Shown here: piece after piece, positions 1-9,938 of the stretch
Layout: every line of letters starts with the position of its first letter
Numbering within the stretch: the stretch's first letter is position 1
Assembly (NCBI GenBank): GCA_016271365.2
Contig: CM028130.1
Span: 468,133,501-468,197,500 of the forward strand
DNA length: 64,000 bases
Direction of reading: 5' to 3'
DNA from: Neoceratodus forsteri
Lineage: Eukaryota; Chordata; Ceratodontiformes; Ceratodontidae
Made by a program: the position numbers and the translations under genes
The notes under the pieces: model-generated
Databases searched by the model: none
The model's input: only the letters and a program-made list of their open reading frames with translations
What the model was told of the DNA's origin: nothing

Positions 1-720
1 TTGTGACTGAATACAATCACAAAGTGAGTCAAATAGGTAACATTATTCACAGAAATTGGTCAAGTCTCCTTAGTGACTGTGAAGTAGGAATGGCCGTGGG
101 TGGTAGACCACATGATGCTTTTAGCACAGCAAATAATTTAAAGGACAAATTAGTGCACAGTAGGCTTAAGAAACCCCACATCACCAGGAATACTTGGTTA
201 CCCAGCAGACCTTCAGGTTTTTTTATAAATGATGTAGATGCAATGGTTGCAAATCACTGGGCACTAATGATAAAGTGCATTGTCCATTAAGGTTTTACAG
301 TATAATAAATAAAAATAAATAAATAATAAATATGCTTTGAATGGGAGTTTTTTCAACATCCCAAGTTTCAGGGGATTTGTGTTAACATTAGGGAACTTAT
401 CACATGTGATACTCCCTACATTGTGTATGCACTATGGTGCAATTGTGATCTTGTTTATGTAGAAAAGACATTGCGTCCTCTAAAGCAATGCATTCAGGAG
501 CATGTGTGCTCCATTATCAATAATAGCATCACACCAGTGGGATCACATTTCTTGTTACAACATGATTCAAGACCAGATGATTTCAGATTCATGGGCCCAC
601 CTCGAATGGGTGCCTTCACCCAAATTGGGGAGGGGGGTGATAGGAATAACCTGTTATTACAGAAGGAAAGTAAGTGGATTTACAGATTGAATTGTGTTAA
701 ACCAGAAGTTCTAAAGTGAT
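1..720 (+). pseudogene. PLE protein, C-terminal relic (linker + GIY-YIG endonuclease)
   Basis: In PLEs the GIY-YIG nuclease nicks target DNA so the fused reverse transcriptase can prime. Two blocks remain in different frames. Positions 3-290 read the linker, with NNLKDKLVHSRL matching the PLE 'NLxDxLVxS' signature and LPSRPSGFF after it. Positions 405-719 read the nuclease: IVYALWCNCDLVYVEKT, then the conserved IQEHV helix, the SHFLLQHD segment and a C-terminal KESKWIYRLN block. The YIG-type motif reads YVE, so the usual glycine is replaced by glutamate, and stops separate the blocks around 290-405. It should not encode an active nuclease. The reading ends at the TGA at 717-719. Confidence 0.75.
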
Positions 721-1149
721 CTTTGGGACTTGACTTGAAACCATTTAAAAAAAATGAATTTCACTGATAGATCCCTTTCAACCTTGAACTTACATTTCTG
801 ACCATGAACTACTGAACTTAGAATTGTTCAAGATCGACTGGTCATACATTGATTTAATTACCTATCCTGATAGTGCTGTGGATTATTTTTGTAAACAGCT
901 ACTGTCTGTTCAGAATTCTCTGTTTTCTTTGCGAACTCTAAGGGTCAGAAGTTCTAATAATGGATGGTTTTCCAAGGATATTGAAAGATGAGTTGAACAG
1001 AGAAATCTTGTTTGGGCTTCATACAAACAATATCCTTGCACTTCTTTATTAAACGCTTATAGGCTCTTAAGAAATAAAGTTAATACAATGGTTAAAAACA
1101 CCAAAAAGGAATATTTTAAGTCTAGATTTGAGGACAGCTGATCTGATTT

Positions 1150-2009
1150 CAGGTGGTTTTGAGATACAGTTCACTCTCTTTAATAACTGCCTCTCTGAGA
1201 TTCAAGACTTAATGAGTGCTAACTGGTTGAAGTTGAACCCTGACAAAACTGAAGTGTTGGTTGTGGACCCGGGTCATCAGGTAGAGGGGTCATCATCTGG
1301 CCAACCATCTGGACTTTTTCTGGGTGGTGGTCAGTTGATGACCTCTTAACAGGTGCAGAATCTGGGCATTATACTTGATGGTGGGCTGACGCTTAAATCT
1401 CAGGTGTCCGCTGTCGCCAAGACCTCATTTTACTATCTGAGGAATATCACCCAGATAAAACACCTTGTTCTGCCTGATGATCTTCCAATGTTCGTCCATG
1501 CATTTGTGACCTCTTGCCTTGATTACTGCAATGCACTGTACCTAGGGCTACTGGGGATGGATATCTGCCACCTGCAGCTGGTACAGAATGCAGCAGCCAG
1601 GTTGTTGACTGGCTTATCTAGATCTTGTCATGTCACTCCTAAGTTCTGCGGACTGCACTGGCTGCCGGTGCAGTGGAGGACCACCTTCAAGGTCAGTTTC
1701 CTGACCTTTAAGGCCCTACACAGGCAGGTGCCACGGTATTTGCAAGATCTCCTTTGCCCCTACCGCCACCTCAGTCCACTCTGTTCTGCCAACGAGGGAT
1801 TTCTAGAGGTTCCCAGGGTCCATTTGAAGTCCTCAGTGACTAGATCTTTTGCTTTTGTTGCTCCAGCCCTGTGGAACTCTCTAGCTCGTCGTGTGAGAGA
1901 GTGCCTGATCACAGAGTCCTTTAAAGCTGCTTTGAAGATTTATTTATTTAGTTTAGCTTTTGCTGAAGATTGCTGGTTGTGCTGCTTTTTATTGCTTATT
2001 TTTAACTGA
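1150..2009 (+). pseudogene. L2-like ORF2 C-terminal fragment
   Basis: Two blocks, about 1,150-1,349 and 1,353-2,009, separated by one in-frame TAA at 1,347-1,349. The second block is open for about 218 codons and covers the LINE thumb-to-C-terminus, with the HxTPxxxxLHWLPVxWR and AFVAPALWNSL motifs typical of the L2 lineage. The polymerase catalytic aspartates lie upstream and are missing, so this is a dead fragment. Confidence 0.8.
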
Positions 2010-2094
2010 TCAGTGGATGTTTTATTTCTGGTATTTATGTACAAGCGCTTTGGTTTTCGAAAAGCACTTTTATAAATAAATATGACATTGACAT
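1150..2094 (+). mobile_element. 5'-truncated L2-family LINE nested in the older LINE
   Basis: The 3' part of an L2-like LINE, closely related to the longer copy at 24,547-29,415. It begins just after the RT catalytic motif (NNCLSEIQDLMSANWLKLNP) and continues through the thumb and C-terminal region (LDYCNALYLGL, LQLVQNAAARLLTG, GLHWLPVQWRT). After the ORF it ends with 'aagcacttttataaataaa' near 2,085, the same 3' end as the longer copy. The 5' boundary is approximate; truncation is usual for target-primed insertion. Confidence 0.8.
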
Positions 2095-2109
2095 CTTATA
2101 TCCTCTAAG

Positions 2110-2600
2110 GAAAAGGCTTCTATCAAGAAGTTAAAAATGACTGAAAAATACATTACTGACCTTAATAAGATAGATAATTTGCTAAATTCTAAATTTTCTG
2201 ATTTGACATATTATAAATTATGCTCTTCTACTCAATCTGATGGTGACAGTGGGATTAGTTTTCCATCTCCGGGGCATTCTCCTTTTCATTTTTGTGAGGT
2301 TTCAAGAGCTGATGTTTTGAAGTTATTGGTAGCTATACCCAATAAGTTTAGCGACTGTAAAGGAGGGCTAGATGGGCATTCTGTTAGATTGGCTGCTCCC
2401 TTCATTGATACCCCCTTTGCTCAGTTTATCTTTGATTTCTGGTCTATTTCCATCTTTTTGGAAGTGTGCTAAGGTGGTCCCGATTCCTATGAAACTAAAT
2501 GCTGTTTATGCTAAAAATTGTAGGCCAGTTTCTATTTTAAACTCATTAAGTAAATTTCTTGACAAGTTGGTTGCTAAATCAGATTACTCATTTTCTTGAG
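2110..2600 (+). pseudogene. Decayed LINE RT N-terminal fragment
   Basis: Resumes the older LINE after the L2 insertion. In one frame 2,137-2,472 reads DLTYYKLC, SRADVLKLLVAIPNKF and DGHSVRLAAPFID, corresponding to the 'dGi/hxxxlkxxA' approach to RT. A neighbouring frame at 2,372-2,599 reads VVPIPMK and RPVSILNSLSKFLDKLV, the RT 'NyRPvSlL' block. The two frames show at least one frameshift. No active polymerase is possible. Confidence 0.55.
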
Positions 2601-3637
2601 GCAAATAATGTTATGTGTTCACAACAGCATGGGTTTCATAGGAATCACGGGACTGGGATTTCCTTGGTCAGGTTCACAAACTCTGTCCTAAGGGGTTTTG
2701 AGAATGGTATTATGACTGGGGTGTTTTTTTTGTGAACCTGACCAGGGCATTTGATCTCATTGGTCATCCTTTGCTATGTCTAAAGTTGAGGCAAGTGGGC
2801 TTTTCTGAAAATGTGGTTAGATGAGTTGAGAATTATTTAAGTGACCTGTCTCAGTTTGTTTGTATTGATTTTGTAAAATCCAGTACTTGTCCAATGAAAT
2901 GTGGGGTACCCCCAGGGGACCATATTAGGGCCCCTGTTGTTTTCCTTCTTTATAAATCAGTTGCCCTCTCTTTGTAATTCATATGAATGTATTTTATATG
3001 CAAATGACCTGATTCTATACTAACAAGTTAAATCAATATCCCAGTTAACTTTTTACCTAGAATGTGAATTTCATGGTGGCTGTAATTGGTTTTTAACCAA
3101 TTCTCTTATCCTGAATGTTAAAAAAAACAAGACAATGTTGTTTGGTTCAGTTCATATGTTGAGGGACAACCCAAGTTTTTTGATCCATGACAGTTATGGG
3201 ACTGCAATTGATCAAGTGGCTGAATTCAAATATCTTGATCCTGGGTTGACGTTTCTACCTTAGGTTTATGCCATTAGTAGGGTGATTAATCAAAAGCTGG
3301 GCATGTTGTACAATTTTAAATGTTTTTTCTCTTATGAAACTCATTGCTTAATTGCTTTAGGGAAATTATTACTCCACTTAGATTGCATTTCTAGTCTTTA
3401 TCATAATTTCAGTATAAAAGAAAGTCACATTTTAAAAATTGTTTACAATAATATGTGTCATTTTGTTTTAGATTTACTTCTAAGAACTCATTTTCTGTAT
3501 TCTTAATTGGGTAGTTGTCTCTGAGACTTAAATTTGCTTATTTTTGGGGTTGCCAAAGTTATTAATCTGTTTATTGTAAGTCATTGTTTCCTCTTTCTAA
3601 TTTGGTTTCTGTTTGTGTTTCCCCTGATAATTTAAGA

Positions 3638-3763
3638 CAGTGATGCATAACATGTGGCCTGGGGGCCACAAATGGCCCCCACAGCACCTGTCTGTGGCCC
3701 CTGAGGACCTAGCAGCTTCCCCTTGCAGCCTTTATTTGATTTTGTTTTTAGTTTTAGCAACAC

Positions 3764-3808
<45 letters not shown>

Positions 3809-3958
3809 CAGATAGATAGTTTTGATTTATTTTATGTGTACATTTAATAATGTCTTGCTGGACATTTGTCATCTTGGGCCATTTTACAGTGTTACCCCTG
3901 GCAACCTTGACTCAAGTTTTCAGTCTGGTCCGCCACAAAAAAAAGTTGTGCACCACTG
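3638..3958. mobile_element. hAT-type MITE with 8-bp target duplication
   Basis: Starts CAGTGATGCATAACATGTGG and ends (read inward on the minus strand) CAGTGGTGCACAAC, the terminal pattern of hAT non-autonomous elements. The flanks are ATTTAAGA (3,630-3,637) and ATTTAATA (3,959-3,966), an 8-bp target duplication with one mismatch, as expected for hAT. The interior is non-coding and carries a GATA-type microsatellite. It interrupts the older LINE, whose C-terminal coding relic resumes directly after it. Confidence 0.85.
3762..3818. repeat. (GATA)n microsatellite inside the hAT MITE
   Basis: About a dozen tandem ATAG units with one interruption (agaca). Probably length-polymorphic; no function suggested. 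Confidence 0.95.
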
Positions 3959-3966
3959 ATTTAATA

Positions 3967-4158
3967 TCATCAAAAGGTGTTATTCTTCAAACTCCTCCTT
4001 ATAAATCCAAATCAGGGTATCATTCTTTTTTAATTGCAGCCCCAATCTTTTGGAAAGAATTGCCTGATGAACTGTGTTCTGCTGTATCTTTATTTCATTT
4101 AAAATCAAATTTTAAAACTTATTTGCATACCTTGAATATCTGTAAATGTTTTAATTAA
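3967..4158 (+). pseudogene. Decayed LINE ORF2 C-terminus
   Basis: Reads KGVILQTPPYKSKSGYHS then FLIAAPIFWKELPDEL and LKSNFKTYLHTL, matching the terminal 'SFxxaaPxlWNsLPxxl...sFkxxLKtyLf' block of CR1/L2-group ORF2 proteins, and stops at TAA near 4,156. It is cut from the rest of the RT by the hAT MITE. Confidence 0.65.
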
Positions 4159-4836
4159 TTTTGAAAAATTTTTGTATTTTTGTTATCATATTGCCTGTAA
4201 TATTTTCCTGTCAGGTCAGACCTGAAAAGAGGCTTTTGTCTAGTGTCCTTACCTGGTTAACACAATTTAAAATGAATAAATAAAAATGTCATGTCTTCTC
4301 TAGGGTATTTGTCATGTGATTGATGCAGAATTACTTTCTCTCCATTCTCTCCTTGAGCAAACCCTTCAACACTTTCACAGAGTGATCTGTCTCTGGACTT
4401 AAAGTTGCCTTGCCATTATGCTCCCTCCTACTCAGTTGGAAACTTATTCTCAAGGGTGTCCTTGATTTCAGATGCTTTGATGATAAATCAAAGGATATGT
4501 TTAGGGGTAAATCTTTAGGTTTACTCTTCTTATTTGTTGTTTCTTTCACTGTTCACCACTATAATCTTCAATTTATGTTTAGCACTTATCAGTAGTTTAC
4601 TTACACAGACATTTATTTGCATGGTTTAAGCACAGAAAAAAAGATGTTAAAATGTGGTGACAGTGACATAGTTCTTTCTTTTGTATTTTTTGTCTCATTT
4701 ATTATGTTGTGATTTTTCATGACATGTTGATACATTAACAATTCGTGAAGCGTTTTTGTTTTCTTAATTTTTATGATAATTGTAGCTCATGAATATTCAC
4801 TGGTGGACATTTAAAAGTTTGCTGCTCTCCTACCAG

Positions 4837-4882
4837 CCCCATCCCCTGAGGAAGACTTGCAAGAGAATCGAAGCACTGGGGT
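4837..4882 (+). ncRNA. Hammerhead-ribozyme-like motif of PLE-1 (candidate)
   Basis: PLE terminal repeats are known to carry hammerhead ribozymes. Here a CCCCAT ... TGGGGT outer pairing encloses CTGAGGA (core CUGANGA) and, about 17 nt later, CGAAG in the place of the conserved GAAA. The core is imperfect and the internal stem is weak, so this copy is probably inactive. The call rests on motif order and on its position in PLE 3' sequence. Confidence 0.4.
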
Positions 4883-4989
4883 CTGTTGCTGGAGCAGTAG
4901 AGCAACTGTTAGACCCCGATTAGTTACTTTCACTTGAAAACAGATATTTGCAATAAAAAATTATTTTAATCACAAAGATTGTCTGGACC

Positions 4990-5480
4990 GGTCTCGTGTG
5001 CCATCACTAACCTTGTGGTGCTTCATGTCCTTTTTCTGCACAGCTCAGGAGGAGGACACTGACCATCCAATCATGTGGCACTGCTGCCATCTTTCCATGG
5101 GGGGCTGAGATCCTTGTTGTCTGTGGGCTCTTCCCCAAGTTCACCAGCTTGCCAGGGACTGAAAGTGAGTAGCAAGAGATACTCAGGACTGCAGCCAGTC
5201 AGTAGGCTGTTTGCCTTTTGGAGGACAGGCACTACCGATGACAGTGTAGCTACCCTCTGCACCTTTTCCAGCACAGCTCAGGAGGAGGACGCCGACCATC
5301 CGACCACACAGCACTGCCATCATCTTTCCATGGGGGGTCGAGAGCCTTGTTGTCTGTGGGCTCTCCCCGAAGTTTGCAGCTTGCCAGAGACTGAAAGCGA
5401 GTAGCAGGAGTTACTTGGGACTGCAGCTAATCAGTGGGATGTTCATCTTTTGGAAGGCAGACCTTTTTATGTTAACTCTC
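4990..5480 (+). repeat. ~231-bp tandem repeat, leader of LINE A1
   Basis: About two units. 'cacagctcaggaggagga' occurs near 5,039 and again near 5,271, followed both times by matching blocks: ccatctttccatgggggg, cttgttgtctgtgggctct, and agcttgccag.gactgaaag. It sits where the 5' UTR of the LINE downstream would be, which suggests promoter-type monomers. That assignment is inference. Confidence 0.6.
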
Positions 5481-6640
5481 AGTACTACTCAAGTGGTTCC
5501 GTGTGAGCGGTCCCAGTATGAGTGGCACAGCAGGAGTGGAAGTCCGAGTGGGAGTCCTCGAGAGGAGTCACTAGAGTGGAGATGCCAGGACGCCAAGAAA
5601 CTCTGCCCAATGCCCCTTTATACACTGTATGTAAGTACTTGTCTCTTGCAAACAGAAACTATAAATGCTCCTGTTACCACATCCATACTTCTACCGCCCA
5701 CTGGCTCCACTGGATTATGTAGTTCTACTGTTATATAGTTGTTACCCAAGACTAGCTCTCACCTTGTGATTGCCTGTAGTAGTTTATAAGCTAATGTTGC
5801 AATGTATCCTATATGCACTTGCCAATCACTGGCACTCTAACTCGAGACCTAAGCTCCCCATGTACTCTGATTCTTGGTAATCTCTACCCTCTTTAGTGTA
5901 TAATTGTGCATAGTCAGTAGTTGATGTTTGCCTGCTATATCCAGTTGCATGTTAAATAACCGGCTAACTGCACTAACACCCAAAAGGGTTTACTCCTACA
6001 ATATTTTTGTTTAGTTGCCTTAACATCATATTGCATACTGTGGATTAACAGTTCCCAACCTGCACTGCTATTTAGTCCTAGCTTCATCCCCAGTCTGTTG
6101 TGCTGCTGCTGCTTAGTTCTTTTGCTGCTTGCCTCAATGCTGTGCCATTTGGACTTCAGTCCTTTGTAACTTGTTGCTGCTTGATTACTGTTACTGTTAC
6201 CCTCCACTTTTTGTTTCTCCCCACAGTTCTCTTTAGCCTCCCACTGCCTAATTCCAGACACAGCTCAGTTCCTGAAGTAAGAGTAATTTGTCTATTCGCC
6301 TGACCTACCCTAAACTCTACCCTGTTCTACTTCTCACCCACCGGAGCTCCCTCTTCTGCTCAATCATGCTCTTTGTTACCCTCTTCCTCCTCTCTTCCCT
6401 GTTCATCTATGCTTCATTTCCACCTTCTAATCTCTCCACCTTGCCTCACTCTTACTACATCTCTCCATCTACCTCCCCTACCTTTCCTTCCTCCTGCTTC
6501 TCGGACTAACCCACTCCCCTTGGCTACCTGGCCCATCACTCCTCTTATCTTCCTGCATCCATCTGGCATCTCTCAGATCCAGGCATCCCACAACTCCAGC
6601 CCTTCCTCACACTCCATAGTCCCTTTCCACCCCACCTAGG
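5480..6640 (+). other. Probable 5' UTR/ORF1 remnant of LINE A1
   Basis: No protein family is recognised. The sequence becomes increasingly C/T-rich on the plus strand towards 6,640 and runs without a clear break into the endonuclease region. Short open stretches (for example 6,373-6,639) are low-complexity Ser/Pro/Leu and not convincing. It may hold a decayed ORF1. Confidence 0.4.
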
Positions 6641-7560
6641 AGATGGATCTCAGCCACTGCTCAGCTCCTACTCCCATTACTCCTATTACTGGCCAGTGAC
6701 ATCGAGCCTAACCCTGGATCCTCACTCGTCTCCCTCCCTAAAGGCCTTATAATTGCCCACATAAACATCAGGAGTCTCCTCCCCAAAGTTGACCTCCTAC
6801 AACCAATCATGGCAGACCTAAAGCCTGACGTTCTAAATATATCTGAATCTTGGCTCTCCCCTAAAATCTCTGATAGTGCCATCTCTAGCCCAGACTACTA
6901 CCTAGTTAGGCAGGATCGCTCTGGCAGGGGTGGAGTTATTGCATATACATATCCTTCAAAATCCAATTCACCACTCTCTATCTGTTTCTCTCCTATCTGC
7001 CTACTAGTTGGTCCTTCTAAAACTTTCCTTCCCCTACTCTCTCCCTGTATTCCTTGCCAGAGCCTACTGTTGCCCTGGCCTCCCAGCCTCCTCTATCACT
7101 TACCTTCTCACCACCATCTTCTCCCATCCTCCCCCAATGAACTGCTCATCCTTGGGGAGTTTAATGCATACAGGCTTTCTTCCTCCCACCCAAAATCCTC
7201 CATGCTCCTTCATCTCTAAACTTCTCCCAACTGATCACTGACCCCACCCATCACAACATTAAATCACAAAACCACACTCTGCTGGACTGGGCTTTCACCA
7301 CTCACCCCCATCACATTATTGCTGCTGGCACCCTCCCAGATGCCCTCAGTGACCACAACATGGTCTACTGCATTCATAAATTACAACACACCAAAACTCC
7401 TCCCAATATCCTTATGATACAGTCATTTAGATACTTAGACCTGTCTGGCCTCCATGAGGACCTGTCAAATGTCAACTGGTCACCCATCACATCCTCCCAA
7501 TTCCATCAACTCAGCCCTGGTCTTCTTCCAGTCCACTTTCCAGTCAATATGGGATAACTA
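6640..7560 (+). pseudogene. LINE A1 APE-type endonuclease domain
   Basis: The APE-like nuclease of LINE ORF2 nicks the genomic target. In order: a 2A-like DIEPNPGS motif (6,698-6,721), AHINIRSLLPKVDLL (N-terminal Asn motif), DVLNISESWLS (catalytic Glu), RSGRGGVIAY, then in shifted frames ILGEFNAY (usual GDFN, here Glu) near 7,150, and ALSDHNMVYC (C-terminal Ser-Asp-His) near 7,345. The frame of 6,809-7,219 loses homology after about 6,960, showing frameshifts. The domain order is complete but it cannot be translated as one chain. Confidence 0.75.
6698..6721 (+). other. 2A-like motif (DIEPNPGS)
   Basis: In frame with and 37 codons upstream of MADLKPDV. 2A peptides (consensus D-V/I-E-x-N-P-G-P) cause ribosome skipping and are known at the N-terminus of several CR1/L2-group LINE proteins. 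Here the last Pro is Ser, which should abolish skipping in this copy. The preceding residues LLLLAS are hydrophobic, as usual before 2A. Confidence 0.55.
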
Positions 7561-7859
7561 CGCCCCTTTAAGGAAAACCAGGGTCAGAGGATCACACCTC
7601 CCTTGAATCCTAACAGAACTCCTAGCATGTCTGCATGCATGGGACTTAGCATGGAAGGCTCACAAGTTTTCAGGCTCCCCCCAGGACTGGCACAAATATC
7701 ACACACTGCATAATGCCTGCACCAGAGCCGCCACAAGACTGGCTAAAGCTGAATACTTTTCTGCTATCTTCCAGAAAATCATCAACCACCCTACCAGAAC
7801 TTCCCACCATCTCCACCATCTCCTCCTCCTAACTCCTGCTCACAATCCCATCCTTTCTC

Positions 7860-9300
7860 CCTCTCTCCTGTCTCACCTATTGTTGCCTACAAAGCCCTCT
7901 TAGCCCTTAATCCTCATAAGGGAAAAAGCCCTGATGGCCTTGACTCCAAACTCCTCCACCTCGCTGCCCCTGCAATTGCAGTTCCCATCTCCTCCCTCCT
8001 TACCCTCTCCTTCTCACTTAGCTCTGTCTCTGCAGCCTGGAAACACACCACCGTTATACCTCACCCGAAAGGTGGCAACTCTTCCAACCCAGGCAACTAT
8101 AGTCCCCATATCCCTCCTCCCCATCTTGGCCAAACTTCAGGAGTACCTGGTCTTATCTCAGCTCTTCCCCCACCTGGACTTCCATTTTTTCTTCACCCCT
8201 TACCAGTCTGGATTCCGTAAATCCCACTCCAACTCCCTCCTCTGGCTCACTGACTCCGTTCTTTCTAGCATGGATCAGGGCCATACTACCTCAGCCATCT
8301 TTGTCGACCTAGCCAAAGCCTTTGACACTATTACCCACAACCTCCTCCTCAGCAAGCTCGCTACAGCTGGCTCCCCATCCATGCCACCAACTGGTTCTGC
8401 TCCTATCGTGCAGGCAGGACACAATCAGTTAAAACTGGTAATTCCATCCCCCCCTCCAGATCAGTACTGGTGTCCTCCAAGGCTCCGTCTTTGGTCCATT
8501 ATTCTTTTCAATATTCCTAAACGATCTCCCCACTGCCTGTACCTCAGCATCCATTCATATGTGTGCTGATGACACAGTCCTGTTTGCCTCAGGCCCCTTT
8601 ACCTCTGATTTGTTGCCCAGACTACAGCTGGAGTTTGGTAATGTTCAGCACTGGTTTTGCACTAATCAGTTGGCTCTAAATGACAAGAAAACAGTCTCCA
8701 TGACCTTTGGCTGTAGGTAAAAACTAGCCAGGATTGTTGATCCCCACCTTGCATACCTTAGATGGGACCATCATTGAAGCTGTCCCATCTTTCAAATACC
8801 TTAGAGTCTGGCTAGACAGTCACCTAAACTTTTCTGAACATGTAGACGCCATTTGCAAAAAATTTCATCCCAAACTTGGAGCACTTTACTGCAACCACGG
8901 CAGCATCCCACTGCAAGCCCACAGAGCCATTGTTCAGAAAATTATCCTACCTCTATTCGGCTATAGTGACCTAGTCTACAGCGCAGCTCCTAAATCCACC
9001 TTTTCCAGACTGGACACACTCTTCCACTCCTTCTGCCGCATCGCTCTGGACTCTCCACCTCATACTCACCACTGCACTCTCTATGCCTCCCTCTCTTTCC
9101 CCTTACTTGAAGACAGACACCTGACTCACTGTGCTTCTTTCATTGGCAAACACTTGCTAGGCTCTCTCCCACCCTACCTTTCATATCACCTCTCGCAGCC
9201 CCCTCCCACCTGAGATACCCTTTGCAGCTCCACCTTCTGCTCCCTTGCCCTCCCACCCAGGTCCTCCTCGACAGGCCTAGCTACCTTCTTTTACCTCTTC
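7860..9300 (+). pseudogene. LINE A1 reverse transcriptase
   Basis: 7,934-8,569 includes VPISLLPILAKLQEYLVLSQL (RT 'RPISLL' block) and IFVDLAKAFDTITHN, the palm A motif with its catalytic Asp. After a frameshift near 8,370, the shifted frames give a VLQGSVFGP-like block and, near 8,560, a CADDTVLFAS motif carrying the two catalytic aspartates. 8,734-9,213 (VPSFKYLRVWLDSHLNF, LGALYCN, YSDLVYSAAP) is the thumb and C-terminus. All main motifs are present, but in at least three frames. Confidence 0.75.
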
Positions 9301-9938
9301 TCTAAATTCTGGAACTCTCTCCCACTACATATCCAGTTAGCTTCCTCCTCCTTCTCCCTTGCTCTCCTCCTGGCTAATCTCACCTCACCCTCCTGTAACT
9401 CCTTCTGACTCCCTTTATTCACATCTCTGCTTTCCCACATTATCCCTTTTCTCTCTACCAACCTCCCCCCATTTTCATTACTTCCTCCACTCATTACCAC
9501 CCCCAACAGCTCTATTTCCAGCCTACCCCTCATGTTGCTACTACTCCCCCTCCCCTCACCCCACCCTACTTCCCATCAAAGCTGACCAGGTAACAATTCA
9601 TGGTCTGAGTGGGCTCCCCTTAAATCACAAACACCCTGCCTTCCATCCTCTTCCCTAATTCTTCTCCATTTGGCTGTCCTGTCCTGCTTAACCTCGAAGT
9701 GGACTGGGTGTTTCATGCCTGTTGCGTCCCTGGTGGGGTTATCACCCCAAAGGGATATATGTCTGCCTCACCTTTTCTCCACTCCCCCATCCCTCTTCCT
9801 AACCCCTTCTAAGACTACTCTATTCTGTAATTCTATTCACTCCATGCCTTAGCTGCTCCCCAATCCCATTGTTGCTACTCACTGATTCTTTGGGCATTCT
9901 GGGTCTACCAGTTTAAATATAAATATAGTGCTCATACA

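Larger units (their letters stand above)
785..4286 (+). mobile_element. Old decayed LINE (CR1/L2/Rex1 group) with two nested insertions
   Basis: Fragments of one ORF2 can be followed through the interval. About 820-1,135 reads the region between endonuclease and RT (NGWFSKDIE, then LLRNKVNTMVKNTKKEYF). About 2,110-2,600 reads the RT N-terminal region (SRADVLKLLVAIPNKF, VVPIPMK). About 2,600-3,500 is RT-like but full of stops. 3,967-4,158 gives the C-terminal block (FLIAAPIFWKELPDEL). The 3' end is AT-rich with 'aatgaataaataaa' at 4,272-4,286. An L2 fragment (about 1,150-2,094) and a hAT MITE (3,638-3,958) lie inside, so it predates both. Confidence 0.65.
1..4990 (+). mobile_element. Penelope-like element (PLE-1), 3' part, with nested insertions
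   Basis: The window opens inside a PLE on the plus strand. The reverse transcriptase lies off the left edge; what remains is the RT-to-endonuclease linker, a GIY-YIG endonuclease relic ending near 720, and a 3' region (about 4,287-4,990) with a hammerhead-like motif at 4,837-4,882. A decayed LINE (about 785-4,286) separates the ORF end from the 3' region, so I infer it inserted into the PLE 3' UTR. The right boundary near 4,990 is set only by the start of the next repeat. A second, better-preserved PLE lies at 31,801-42,948. Confidence 0.65.

Noticed and set aside
5071..5404. Small genes in the 231-bp tandem repeat
   Set aside because: Frames differ between the two monomers and show no family resemblance.
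6288..6639. Ser/Pro/Leu-rich protein before the LINE A1 endonuclease
   Set aside because: C/T-rich low-complexity DNA gives such frames by chance; no ORF1 motif (RRM, zinc knuckle, coiled coil).
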